From positions 4,836,001-4,900,000 of the forward strand of contig NZ_CP013234.1 of assembly GCF_001584185.1 (NCBI RefSeq): 64,000 nucleotides of DNA, given 5' to 3'. Below are positions 1-9,171 of this stretch, piece after piece. The DNA is from Collimonas pratensis (GTDB taxonomy: Bacteria; Pseudomonadota; Gammaproteobacteria; Burkholderiales; Burkholderiaceae_D). Each line of letters begins with the position of its first letter. The first letter of the stretch is position 1. The notes under the pieces were generated by a model, which was not told the origin of the DNA, did no database searches, and saw nothing but the letters and a program-made list of their open reading frames with translations. The translations under genes were made by a program, and so were the position numbers.

Positions 1-2523
1 GAGCGATTTGATGCTGACACCGACATAGGGATACGATCCATTTGCTGTCGCTTCACGAATCTTGCGCCGCTCGTCCAGTTTATTGTTTTGATAAACGGTT
101 TCCGATATGGACGATGTTGGTCCGGAGGCGACCTGCCCCCATAATTTTCCCAGCGGCTTGGTTTTGGCATTCGCAACCTGATATGCGGCAGCAACATTAA
201 CCAGCACCGCGCTCATGGTGATGCCAAGGGATAGGTATCGTTCCCAAAGAGGTTCCTGGTAGGTCGGATCGTGGGTCTTTTTTTGCGCACTGACCAAGCC
301 CAGCAGGGAATTGATCATCAATGAGCCATTGATGCCCGCGACCCCCAATTGAAATGCCCTCCAGGACGCCGCACCGTAAGTCGCGGAGACCTCGTCCGGC
401 AATCCGCTGCGGGTGTTGCCAGCCTTGATGAATCCCACTTTGAATTCCGGCGAGAGTTCGAAAAAATTCGTGTGTTCCGTGACTTGCATGCCGTCACGGA
501 CGGTGCGTTTGTTATCGTTGTAATCAGAAACCTCTGTGAACCGCCCCTCGCGTACGCGCTGAGGATCATGGCGGGTTGACTCCCAGGCAATGACAAGCGT
601 ATTGAATTTGCTTCTCTGGCTATCCGGCAAATTACCCGACGCCGTCTCGATCTTGCTGCTCAGTAGCGCCAGCTGCGCTCGCTCTTCATGGCTCAATGGC
701 GGCAACCTGTTCGCCTGAGTCTGAAGGCTGGCGTGCGTCTTTAGTACGTCGGCGTCGATCTTTAACGTGCCGGCAATGACCGCATGCAACTCGTCCGCGC
801 GTTCATAATTTCGGATGTCTGTCGCCGACGCCAATTCGATCTCGAGCGCTTGAACCGCGGCCTTTTCACCAGCTCCCAAGGATTCAAAAGCACCGCTTCT
901 GATATCGCTTATTGCGGCGAGCCGCGCCGGATATTCTGCTCGATCCTTCAGTCCCGCGTGAGTTCGCCAGTCGTTCGGTCCGTTCGCCCCCATATGCAAT
1001 GTATCTGCAATCTGCTGCTCCAGTTCTCTGACCTGCCCCGTGAATATCTGATCCAGTGTCTTTACCCGTATTTGCAACGGGCTTCGCATGAGTTCCTTGA
1101 ATTTGCTCGGATCGTCCGCCGTCAGCATTTTCAGATCAATCATCAGATTCTGCTTGTCTACCTCATCGGATGGCGCGACCAACCGCTGCAATGCCAGTTG
1201 CGAGACGGATGTAGCTATTTGGATCCCCGCCGCGACACGGGGATCCTTCGCAATATAGCCCCCCCATCCGGCCAAAAGATTGCCGTAGAATTTGAGCGTC
1301 TGCAAACATGACTGCCGGTGCAGCCCCTCGAAATAGACGCGATTGAGCTGGCAGCGCGTGGTGTAATGATTGATGGCGTGATCAAGTGTCTTTGCGACTT
1401 CATCTACAGCATGATTTGCCGCCGCCCTGAGTTCATGATTTCCGGGATCCGCCACGGAACGTGTTAACAGATCCTGCAGCCTGGGAGATTCATCTTGCAC
1501 GTGCTGCAGTACCTGCTTCAATTCCGTTTCGATCTTGTCGAATGTCGGGGTATTCAATTCCGGAGCAATATCGGCCGCGTTTCGAAAAGCCATATCCTGG
1601 TAGGGTGTTACATGTAGCAAGGTATAGGTATTTACCAAGCTGCTGACCGTGGAAACCGCCATCACACTGCCAAAATAGCCCGCTGCCCAGTTCCGTGCAG
1701 GACCCGGCGCATTGCCATGTGCCTTGAAGGTGCAAATGGTAGGCAGCAAGGACATTATCGAGGCTGGAGCATTGCGCCAGGAATACGCCTTCCCGCCCTC
1801 TCTGAACCCTGCGTCCATGCCACTCTGCTCCAGATTCAGCATCGTGTTGAAACATAGTTTTGCCTGAGTCCAGTCACCTGTTTTAAGCGCCTGCGCCCGA
1901 GTTTCGATGAATGCCTGGACATGTTCCGGATTCAACACAATCCTGTCCTCCTCGACAAAGGCCTTGCTATGCGCCATCAAGTCTCGATGCAGCTCGTGCT
2001 CGCTCGGCATATCGATCACCGTGGCATTCCCGGCTTCGCCAAGCGGGGTTATGCGAGATGGAGCATTTTCCGCAGTAATTTCTTCATTGCGAATAATGAC
2101 ATGCGGACCGATCGAACCGGAACTGGACGCAATATCATGCATTTGTTGAGGAAGCACTTTAAGCGCGTCATAGCTCGTGCCACAAATTTCAACCGCGCCA
2201 AGGCTGCTCGCCGATCTCGGGCCTGTGCCGACGGCCCGCGTCGGGTCGAGCGTAGCGTGAATAGCGACAAGCGGTTTTAGGTTATTCGCAGACATCCTCG
2301 GTCGTTGCGATATCGTGCCGGCATCCGGCCCCTCTTCGACTGGACCACCAGCAGCGTCGCCGGTCGAATTGCGTAATGACCCCAGAACTCTCAACGCAGC
2401 GCTCGCTTCGCTCAATGAGCGTTGCACAGAACGGGGGTCTGCTTTATCAACTGCACCAGATCGCTCATGTGATACGGCATCGTCGACAGCTGCCGATTTG
2501 TTTGTGGATGAAGGAATATGCAT
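1..2523 (-). CDS. Large T3SS effector or translocator candidate, C-terminus beyond window
   Basis: A single frame stays open on the minus strand from an ATG at 2523 to the left edge, giving at least 841 residues with no stop. The first 70 residues are rich in Ser, Ala, Asp and Gly and lack a Sec signal, as expected for a type III export signal. Several hydrophobic stretches follow, for example around residues 255-280 (GYFGSVMAVSTVSSLVNTY), and two more close to the left edge, so the protein may insert in membranes. An exact hrpII box lies 64 bases upstream on the same strand. I do not recognise the family. A translocon component or a membrane-targeted effector are both possible. The effector-class call rests on promoter, composition and context. 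Confidence 0.7.
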   Translation of the reverse strand, partial: MHIPSSTNKSAAVDDAVSHERSGAVDKADPRSVQRSLSEASAALRVLGSLRNSTGDAAGGPVEEGPDAGTISQRPRMSANNLKPLVAIHATLDPTRAVGTGPRSASSLGAVEICGTSYDALKVLPQQMHDIASSSGSIGPHVIIRNEEITAENAPSRITPLGEAGNATVIDMPSEHELHRDLMAHSKAFVEEDRIVLNPEHVQAFIETRAQALKTGDWTQAKLCFNTMLNLEQSGMDAGFREGGKAYSWRNAPASIMSLLPTICTFKAHGNAPGPARNWAAGYFGSVMAVSTVSSLVNTYTLLHVTPYQDMAFRNAADIAPELNTPTFDKIETELKQVLQHVQDESPRLQDLLTRSVADPGNHELRAAANHAVDEVAKTLDHAINHYTTRCQLNRVYFEGLHRQSCLQTLKFYGNLLAGWGGYIAKDPRVAAGIQIATSVSQLALQRLVAPSDEVDKQNLMIDLKMLTADDPSKFKELMRSPLQIRVKTLDQIFTGQVRELEQQIADTLHMGANGPNDWRTHAGLKDRAEYPARLAAISDIRSGAFESLGAGEKAAVQALEIELASATDIRNYERADELHAVIAGTLKIDADVLKTHASLQTQANRLPPLSHEERAQLALLSSKIETASGNLPDSQRSKFNTLVIAWESTRHDPQRVREGRFTEVSDYNDNKRTVRDGMQVTEHTNFFELSPEFKVGFIKAGNTRSGLPDEVSATYGAASWRAFQLGVAGINGSLMINSLLGLVSAQKKTHDPTYQEPLWERYLSLGITMSAVLVNVAAAYQVANAKTKPLGKLWGQVASGPTSSISETVYQNNKLDERRKIREATANGSYPYVGVSIKSL

Positions 2524-2586
2524 AATGGCTTTCTTTTTTTGACGATGACAGATTACATGTTTGACGCAATCATTTTTGTGGCGCCA

Positions 2587-2610
2587 CGAACCACCGTTCA
2601 CTCTTGCGAA
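2587..2610 (-). promoter_or_regulatory. hrpII/PIP box upstream of the left-edge effector candidate
   Basis: Read on the minus strand this is an exact TTCG-N16-TTCG. A TAATCT sequence at 2550-2555 fits the -10 element at the usual distance of about 30 bases, and the ATG at 2523 follows. It is the recognition pattern of HrpB/HrpX AraC-type activators, one of which is encoded at 21420-22880. Confidence 0.8.
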
Positions 2611-2821
2611 TTTTTTTTCGAAAACCCTAAAAAATTCTCATATCGTTATATTTATTTGCGGTGACGGCTCTATAAAATCTGCCGCAAACATAGAGAGCGA
2701 AGGCTTAGGCATGGCTGTCGTGTGATTTCAAGGACCGCATCCTTCCCCGGCGCGACTGGCACGTCGCGACGGGGGCTTGCAAGCGTTCTTTAGGGACAAA
2801 CTCCGCCAGAACGAACTGAAC

Positions 2822-2985
2822 TTAATGATGCATCATGGCGTATGGCACCTCCCATGCAAGGCGCTGATTGAAGTGACTTAGCGGCATGGCTCTGTCCGGA
2901 CCTTTCTGAGGATCATGGTAAACAACACTGCTGGTCTTCTTGTCAACACCGATGAGAACTGACATATGCCCACTGTTCTGGTTGG
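2822..2985 (-). pseudogene. C-terminal remnant of a papain-like cysteine protease
   Basis: Minus-strand translation gives NQNSGHMSVLIGVDKKTSS, then a HDP segment and a C-terminus ending in PYAMMHH. This is the pattern around the catalytic His and following Asn/Asp of papain-like bacterial peptidases (C39-like/C70, AvrRpt2-type). The catalytic-Cys half is missing: upstream the sequence runs straight into an IS3 transposase fragment. The remnant was probably a secreted protease or effector gene destroyed by the insertion. Family assignment rests on the GH-(x)n-HDP pattern and is moderate. Confidence 0.5.
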
Positions 2986-2987
2986 GG

Positions 2988-3113
2988 GGCCGCCCACCGC
3001 TTCACTATCGTGGGATTTTGCCCATGGCTCTTTCCGATTGTTTTATAACCTGCCGTGCGGGATAAATACTGCTGGACCACGGTCAACCTGAACTTCTCAC
3101 TGTACTTTGTCAT
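2988..3113 (-). mobile_element. IS3-family OrfA N-terminal fragment
   Basis: From ATG 3113 the minus strand encodes MTKYSEKFRLTVVQQYL, followed by a helix-turn-helix segment ending in TIVKRW. This is the N-terminal DNA-binding part of an IS3-family (IS150-like) OrfA. It breaks off after about 40 residues and fuses to the papain-like remnant. No orfB is present, so this is a dead scar. Confidence 0.7.
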
Positions 3114-3116
3114 GAA

Positions 3117-3150
3117 AAACCCCAAAAGTTGGGGCCAACTTTTGGGGTTT
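3117..3150. repeat. Perfect 34-base palindrome at the IS3 scar
   Basis: Arms of 16 bases (AAACCCCAAAAGTTGG and its exact complement) are separated by GG. The hairpin sits four bases 5' of the orfA start. Such hairpins near an IS end often stop incoming transcription or translation. It may be the original end region of the IS. Confidence 0.7.
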
Positions 3151-3790
3151 AGTTCAAAATGCTGGCTTTTTTTATTCGCGTTGAATCATCGCTTTGCCCC
3201 AGATTTTTCGAGCCAAAAGCCGCTCCGCAAAAAATATCCGGAGTCGCATATTTGTTGAAGGACGAGGTTAAAAACCAGGATATTTTGCAGAGCAGAAATC
3301 GGCTGTAAAGCCTGGAAATTTATGGAAAACTAGATGAGCTTTGGCTGCTTTATACCGTAAATCCGAGGCCATCTCGGTATTCGAGAAGACTGAGTGAGCC
3401 AACTTGAAGAATTGAGGGAAATTCACCGAACAACGGCATCTGACCTGACCGCTGCATACGTCAAACCGGAGATCTCAGATCAGATCGCTACTACTACATT
3501 TATACTTATTTCACCGCTTTCCCATTTCTACGTCACCTCCCGATAATCCGTGAAGAACCAATTTTTTGGCTCAGAGTTCAACCACGCACTGGATTACTAC
3601 CCGTTACCAACCTTACGTAAAACAACGCTCTAGTTGATAAAGTTTGCACGCTGGCTCGCGATACCGAATTGCCAAGTTATCCCTGACAAAGTTGGATTCG
3701 CACCGATACTTTGTCGCTCGGCGCTTGCCGAGCGAGGACCGCTAGATGATTATCAATTTTAAGCAATCCTCAACAGCAAGAGGCATTACT
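3151..3790. other. Intergenic region without a recognisable gene
   Basis: AT-richer sequence with only short open frames. A near-match to the hrpII box (TTCG-N16-CTCG, 3697-3720, plus) has no convincing gene downstream. I see no RNA gene or complete IS. It is probably debris from the IS3 event. Confidence 0.5.
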
Positions 3791-4042
3791 TCAGTGACGA
3801 ACGATGTCGATCAACTCCAGATTTGGTTCCCTAACGCCCAAATGCCGCAGCATCATGAGTTCGTCGGAAGTCAGCGGCCCGATTTGGAAATACGGTCCGC
3901 CATGCAGATGGACGCCGCTCAATTTGGTGTGAATTGCGCAGTCGTTGATCGGAATTTCAATTGCTCCTGCACCAGGCTTGGATACCTTCAATATGTTGCC
4001 CGACAGCGTCGCGAAAAGAGCATTAGTGTGATTTGCGTGCAT
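3791..4042 (-). CDS. Small protein with hrpII-box promoter (83 aa)
   Basis: ATG 4042 is preceded by AGAGGACA at good spacing. The product has a hydrophilic N-terminus, a middle with alternating hydrophobic residues (LKVSKPGAGAIEIPINDCAI) and a short leucine-rich C-terminus. There is no signal peptide or membrane helix. An exact minus-strand hrpII box at 4193-4216 points at it, so it is probably part of the HrpB regulon. It is divergent from the 1463-residue effector candidate. The opposite-strand frame over the same bases has no ribosome site and a cysteine-rich, implausible composition. Family unknown; a small effector or accessory protein is possible. Confidence 0.6.
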   Translation of the reverse strand: MHANHTNALFATLSGNILKVSKPGAGAIEIPINDCAIHTKLSGVHLHGGPYFQIGPLTSDELMMLRHLGVREPNLELIDIVRH

Positions 4043-4192
4043 GATTGTCCTCTGGTTAGGTTAAATAAGATTATGTCTCGGTTGTCAAGCCACCCTGGTT
4101 GTTGCTTCAGGATTTCATAGAGCTTTCAGGCTTTCCAACAACCTCGCACGGCAAATAGTCACTTCATTTTCTTCCCGCGCCCCTGGCTCTGC

Positions 4193-4216
4193 CGAATCTA
4201 TATTGCGGGATACGAA
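4193..4216 (-). promoter_or_regulatory. hrpII/PIP box for the 83-aa gene
   Basis: Exact TTCG-N16-TTCG on the minus strand, about 150 bases upstream of ATG 4042. No clean YANNNT -10 was found at the expected spacing. With the plus-strand box at 4372 it forms a divergent HrpB-type promoter pair. Confidence 0.65.
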
Positions 4217-4371
4217 GCCTTCGCAATTTTTGTAAATCGCAGATTTGCGCCTGGTTTTCGTTTCCAATGCTAATTGAAATTGTGTGCAGCAGTGGAGGCG
4301 GAGCCCGCGTCCATGCGGATTGTCGAATGCAGGACAAGCGCTTACCCATATTTATGGGGCTCGACGGTTGC

Positions 4372-4395
4372 TTCGTACTCCGACCATTTTTTTCG
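4372..4395 (+). promoter_or_regulatory. hrpII/PIP box for the 1463-aa effector candidate
   Basis: Exact TTCG-N16-TTCG with a TACGTT -10 candidate at 4427-4432 (31 bases downstream). The gene starts at 4504. Confidence 0.8.
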
Positions 4396-4503
4396 CGCAT
4401 TGGAGTTTGAGCGGACTGCATGGACGTACGTTTGTCGCAAGGAGCCGAAGAATAGTGCTGTGCACGCCTCGCATGCTCATAAGTTCATGAATTGGGAGGG
4501 GGA

Positions 4504-7500
4504 ATGCCTGCATTCACTATCACTACAAAGAAATCAATTTTCACAACAGTCGAATCTCCTGTTTCGTCGGATAAAGCCGAGATAACAGAATCGACGGGCG
4601 AGAAAAGAGCCAGCGCAAGGAGAACTGCGTCGAGTTCTTTCTTCGCACCGCTAAAAAATATCCATAGCGGTTATCGTACGGCGAGCAAAACAATCAAGGG
4701 GCGGCCAATCAGCACTGGCGGCCCTTTACCTGGCACTTCTCTGGTATTGGAACGGCCGCCAAGAAGTCAACTCAATAAGAAATTTGAGCAAGCTTGTTCA
4801 CTTGAACCTCAGGGTATTCAAGGCAAGTTCGATGACATTATCGAGCAAGCGAAGTCCTTGCAGAAACGTCTGACGCAACCGTCCCACAGCTTGTCGGATA
4901 GGCCCGGTGGTTCGACTACCACTTGGGAAAAATTAGTTGAATGCTTTCCGGTGCTCCAGCCACATGACGTGCCGAAAATACAGACGCTCCAAACGATGCC
5001 CGTGAAGCAATCCAACTCTTCAAGTGCGTCGACGACTGCAGAAGCCGAATCCGTCAAAACCCGTTTAGTGCAAAACCTGCAGGGACTTGAACAAGAATAT
5101 CAGGAGGCACATCAGGATTGGCAAACGCAGACAAATGCGTATCGGCAATTGAAAACGCAGCGCGAAGCGCTCGAAGAGAAGATTGCCATGCTAACTCCTT
5201 TGAATGAAAAAACAGAGCAGGACATAGACAATATCCAGAGCCGGGTAACGGTCGCGCAGCACGCGCCAAGCTTTTCACCACAACGACTGGAAGCGGTGAG
5301 CTTGAAGCATGAAGCCAGGCGCCTGGAAGCGCAGCTTCAGCAATGCCGATTGCAGCAATCATCGCAAAACAGGCGGTTGGCGCCATTGCTGCAGAGAGAG
5401 CAATCTGCGGCAGATGCGAGCACTAACGCTGAAAAACGGCTGCTGCGTGTAGCCTCACGCCTGCATGCAATTGTGACGACCAGTGAGGTAAATGACATAG
5501 CTGGAACCGTATTGGCGTCAGACATCGCTGTCAAGCATCTGGACTTTACTCAGGTGGAACTAGGCCGGCTAAGCGATATTTCTCAGGCACTCCTTAAACA
5601 ATGCGAGACTGACAAGGCCAGTCTTGAACCTGCTCTCGGAGCGCTCGTGGAGGCTCACCAGCAGATATGCGAAAACCTGCAATTGGCTCAAACCGAATGT
5701 GCTGTTCAACAGCATACTCACGCCTCTCTCAAGAACGACTTAAGCTTGGTGCTAGGACACAAAACCGCTTTGCAACAACGTTTGACGACTATTTCCGAGC
5801 AGCCCGCGACCAATGCCGATGAACTAGGCTCCATTCAGGTCGAATACGCCCATTTCGGGCAGCTGGAAGATGCCCTCAACAGCTTGATTGCAGAAATCGA
5901 TACGCTTGTCGCCTCGGCGGAAGTCCGTGTCGAGCACACGGTTGGCGAGGCTGAACATGTACTTGAACAACTGGATGCGGTAATGCGCGGCCTTCACACT
6001 GCACGGACTGGCATTCAGGGTTCTGAAAAGGCGCAGGAAGCGCTGTCGTCAGCCAAGGCTGTTGTCGAGGAAAGGCTTGTAGTCACAATCACCGAAAACC
6101 AGAAAATACATTCAATAATGGATGTTGTGAGCTCAGAGTCAGCCGACAAATTGCTGCTGCACCCGCCGGGCTTTGGAGTCTCGGAATCGCTTCAGACGTT
6201 AAGTCGAGAGTTGAATAGCGCAATGCACGCGATACCGCTGAACGCGGCAGCCGACGCCCTGTCGAAAGCGGATATTGCCGAAAGCCTTTCATATGCTTTG
6301 GCGATAGCGAGCGTAGGCGATGCTAAGCGTGCCACTGCATTGTTGCGGGAATTGAGAGCACGTCCCACCATGTCTATGATCTTGCGAGAGGATAATGCAG
6401 GAGCGTCCAGCTCATCGTCTGCGCAAATCTCGACCGACCTCAAGGCGTTATTTCACCTGATGGCCACCATGCCGCGTGGAGTCGAAGTATTGCACTCTCT
6501 AGGCAATAACGCCGGTGAAATCATTGCCAGTAAACAAATGGTTGCGTTGCGAGTATATTGGCAAGCCGACATGGCAATTTCCCAGTCAAAATCGGCATCG
6601 GTCGAGGCATGGCTGAATGACGCCAAACTAGTCGCTGTGGAAAGGTTGCACTTGGATACCGGTGTGGACCAGGACCGGCATTTGTCTGAGCGGTTCGGCG
6701 AGCGTCAGCTCGGCGCATACAATGCGGTTCGAAACGGTTATGTCAGCAACGAGCCTGGCTCACCCTACGATGCTCGTGACAAGGAGTTGCGCAAAGTCGG
6801 CGAAGAATGGATGCGACGCAGGCTGGGTCGTTATGGCGAAGGCTTGTTGCGGGGCTTAGTCCCGTCCAGCGCAAAAACACCGTTTAAATCTCACGCTCTG
6901 GTAAATACGGCAGCTATGGCAGAGCGTTTCGGTATTACGACTCATGCGAGCAAGGCCGCGGCGGCAATCTCAGCGGCAGCTTCGTCATTAAGCGAAGCCG
7001 CCAAAGGCTTGCCGACGAGCGCTCGAACCAGTAATGAACAAGTTTTTTGCGTGGCTGTTGCGGTGTTGTGCGATTACATAAGGGAAAGCTTTGCCGAGCT
7101 TCGCGCGTTGACGCCGACGGATTTCGACGCGATCAGAAAACGCTTCAATTATGAGCTGTCGACAGCCTCCGCTGACAGAGCCGCAGTGAAGCAATCGTTA
7201 CCTGAAATCATGGAGGAATATGCTGCCGAAGCCAATGCCACGGCGCGCAGCAGCAGATCGATTCCTTTGGGCCGCAAAGCCAATATTGGAGTGAGCGCAG
7301 AGTCTGTCTTGCGCGATGTGTCAGAACAATTTCTGCAAAGGAACGCCCAGTATTTGAGTCCGCACCAGATTGTTTCTATCGTGGACGGACTGGGTCTGGA
7401 CGCAGCAGAGATTCAGGATAACTTCCGCCTCTCGCATATTTCGCGTTATGGTCAAGGCCAGAAATTGCGCCTCGACGATAACCGAGACCTGGTCAAGTTT

Positions 7501-8895
7501 TACAAGCCGATGTTGGCGCAATGGGGGCTCCGCAATAAATTAAAAACATCGAGCGGCGGGACGCTGGGATTAGGCCTGCCTTTATTGCCTTATATATCGC
7601 CCAAGATTGTCACTCCCCTGCTAACCGCCGGCTATTCTGAGAAACAGGAAGCGTTTGTTCAATTCTTTCAGCCTATTCTTGGATTCGAGATGATGGTGGG
7701 CGAGAGTAAGAGCAAAACCACGGAAACTGGCATGGGTATTGCAATCGGCAAGACGCGCGGCAAGCATCTCTATGCCGGGGGAACTGCGACGATTGCTGCT
7801 ACTCACGAGCGCATGAAGATGAATGGCACTGTTGTGCGCTTTTTGCGCGCACGGGGACAGGATGAGACACAGCGCCAAAATATGCTGAAGACATGGGAAT
7901 CTACTGTGTTGTGGAGTGACCTGAAACCGACGAAAAGCGATACAGGCTTCTCAGGGCCGATGGAAGCCATTCTTTGTCGACTGCCTGATGCGGTGATTAC
8001 CGGATTCGATGCTGGCTCTATCGCAATCCAGGGCGAGATAAGAGAAAGTGCCGGGCTCCGGCTTCAAACCAAACCGGACAGCCATAATGCTGAATATGGA
8101 CTTGGCGCAATATTGACCATCAAGGCGAAAGCACAAAGGGTGTTTGAATATCGGACGGAGGACAAAGCAGCGGTATATGTAGTGTCCGACAAATCAAGTA
8201 CAGGAAAGCAAACGTTCAATGCTTCACTGGATGTGCAGTTGCCGCTACCGCGCAATGCAAAAACACTTTCCCTGTCACATGGCAGGAAAGGTACGTTGGG
8301 TGGAGGCAGTTTGCCCATTGACTTTTCGTTTGAAAGGGAGTTCGCCCAGCATCTACAGAAACATGGATTATCGCCGTTCCGCATCAATGACAAGCAGGAT
8401 GGCGACCTTGACCGGCACTACTTTGGCGCCAAAGAGATGCTTGCGGAAATTGCTGTAAACCGTGAGCAGTGGTGCGCTCGTGCCTTGGAGACGCTGCCGG
8501 ACGTGGATGGGACCAAGGATACACCGGAGAATCGCGCCGAGGCACAGAGACTGCTCACCCAGTTTGAAAAGGTTATCGTGGCCCTGGAAACAGACGGCAA
8601 GTATTGCCAGTTTAACGTCAATTACTCAATGCGACCCCAAGCATCTGCACGAATAGATGGTGCTCGGCTGATTGGCCAGCTGGCTGAAGTCCTTGGCGAT
8701 GTGGGGCGAATGAACGAAAAAATGAAATTGGCTGACGCCGTTTTGCAGCAAACGGCTACGTGGCGCCCGCTGATGCTGATCGTTCGAGAAAAAGGCAAGG
8801 AGGCGACAAATCTCGGTCTTAACTATGGATTACGAGTACAAAGTGTCACTACAGTCGATGGACAACGTACCGCAGCGCAATTTCCCTTAGCGTAG
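4504..8895 (+). CDS. Giant T3SS effector candidate (1463 aa)
   Basis: Start ATG 4504 follows GGGAGGGGGA; a TTG twelve bases upstream is in frame but lies inside the ribosome site. The first 100 residues are Ser/Thr-rich without a signal peptide. Residues about 165-530 are long Gln/Glu/Leu-rich heptad-like helices (coiled coil). The central part is helical. From about residue 960 onward there are many short alternating hydrophobic stretches with Gly turns (e.g. GMGIAIGKTRGKHLYAGG), suggesting a beta-rich C-terminal domain. Size, N-terminus and the exact hrpII box upstream support a secreted effector. The architecture is loosely reminiscent of very large AvrE/DspE-type effectors, but I see no specific motif that proves it. 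Family unknown. Confidence 0.8.
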   Translation: MPAFTITTKKSIFTTVESPVSSDKAEITESTGEKRASARRTASSSFFAPLKNIHSGYRTASKTIKGRPISTGGPLPGTSLVLERPPRSQLNKKFEQACSLEPQGIQGKFDDIIEQAKSLQKRLTQPSHSLSDRPGGSTTTWEKLVECFPVLQPHDVPKIQTLQTMPVKQSNSSSASTTAEAESVKTRLVQNLQGLEQEYQEAHQDWQTQTNAYRQLKTQREALEEKIAMLTPLNEKTEQDIDNIQSRVTVAQHAPSFSPQRLEAVSLKHEARRLEAQLQQCRLQQSSQNRRLAPLLQREQSAADASTNAEKRLLRVASRLHAIVTTSEVNDIAGTVLASDIAVKHLDFTQVELGRLSDISQALLKQCETDKASLEPALGALVEAHQQICENLQLAQTECAVQQHTHASLKNDLSLVLGHKTALQQRLTTISEQPATNADELGSIQVEYAHFGQLEDALNSLIAEIDTLVASAEVRVEHTVGEAEHVLEQLDAVMRGLHTARTGIQGSEKAQEALSSAKAVVEERLVVTITENQKIHSIMDVVSSESADKLLLHPPGFGVSESLQTLSRELNSAMHAIPLNAAADALSKADIAESLSYALAIASVGDAKRATALLRELRARPTMSMILREDNAGASSSSSAQISTDLKALFHLMATMPRGVEVLHSLGNNAGEIIASKQMVALRVYWQADMAISQSKSASVEAWLNDAKLVAVERLHLDTGVDQDRHLSERFGERQLGAYNAVRNGYVSNEPGSPYDARDKELRKVGEEWMRRRLGRYGEGLLRGLVPSSAKTPFKSHALVNTAAMAERFGITTHASKAAAAISAAASSLSEAAKGLPTSARTSNEQVFCVAVAVLCDYIRESFAELRALTPTDFDAIRKRFNYELSTASADRAAVKQSLPEIMEEYAAEANATARSSRSIPLGRKANIGVSAESVLRDVSEQFLQRNAQYLSPHQIVSIVDGLGLDAAEIQDNFRLSHISRYGQGQKLRLDDNRDLVKFYKPMLAQWGLRNKLKTSSGGTLGLGLPLLPYISPKIVTPLLTAGYSEKQEAFVQFFQPILGFEMMVGESKSKTTETGMGIAIGKTRGKHLYAGGTATIAATHERMKMNGTVVRFLRARGQDETQRQNMLKTWESTVLWSDLKPTKSDTGFSGPMEAILCRLPDAVITGFDAGSIAIQGEIRESAGLRLQTKPDSHNAEYGLGAILTIKAKAQRVFEYRTEDKAAVYVVSDKSSTGKQTFNASLDVQLPLPRNAKTLSLSHGRKGTLGGGSLPIDFSFEREFAQHLQKHGLSPFRINDKQDGDLDRHYFGAKEMLAEIAVNREQWCARALETLPDVDGTKDTPENRAEAQRLLTQFEKVIVALETDGKYCQFNVNYSMRPQASARIDGARLIGQLAEVLGDVGRMNEKMKLADAVLQQTATWRPLMLIVREKGKEATNLGLNYGLRVQSVTTVDGQRTAAQFPLA

Positions 8896-9005
8896 CCGAA
8901 TTCGGATTCGCCTCAAAAATCGTGATAAAAACTCGGTGCTCCACATGAAGCTTCCGCGTCGAGGCGTGCTCATCTGTTTATCCAAATTTACTCTAATTAA
9001 GTCTG

Positions 9006-9029
9006 TTCGTTCAGCGGAACTTTATTTCT
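9006..9029 (+). promoter_or_regulatory. Near-consensus hrpII box (TTCG-N16-TTCT)
   Basis: One mismatch from the consensus, with CACTAT at 9062-9067 as a possible -10 at the right distance. It precedes the frame-disrupted gene at 9172. Supported only by its position. Confidence 0.35.
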
Positions 9030-9171
9030 TGCCTTGAAGAGATTGGCATGATCACATGCTGCACTATGCAAACGAAACTGACATTTCCAATGTGAAATAT
9101 CATCTGAGAGACGAGACAATTTGGCAGCAAATTACGACCCAGAATTTTGATATTTTTATGGCGGATCAAAA

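Noticed and set aside
3697..3720. TTCG-N16-CTCG on the plus strand
   Set aside because: One mismatch, and the only downstream frame (3746-4120) is antisense to a better supported gene and lacks a ribosome site.
3746..4120. 124-codon plus-strand frame
   Set aside because: No ribosome site and cysteine-rich random-looking sequence; the minus-strand 83-residue gene has a ribosome site and an exact hrpII box.
4504..8895. Assignment as an AvrE/DspE family member
   Set aside because: Only size and general architecture agree; I could not point to a diagnostic motif.
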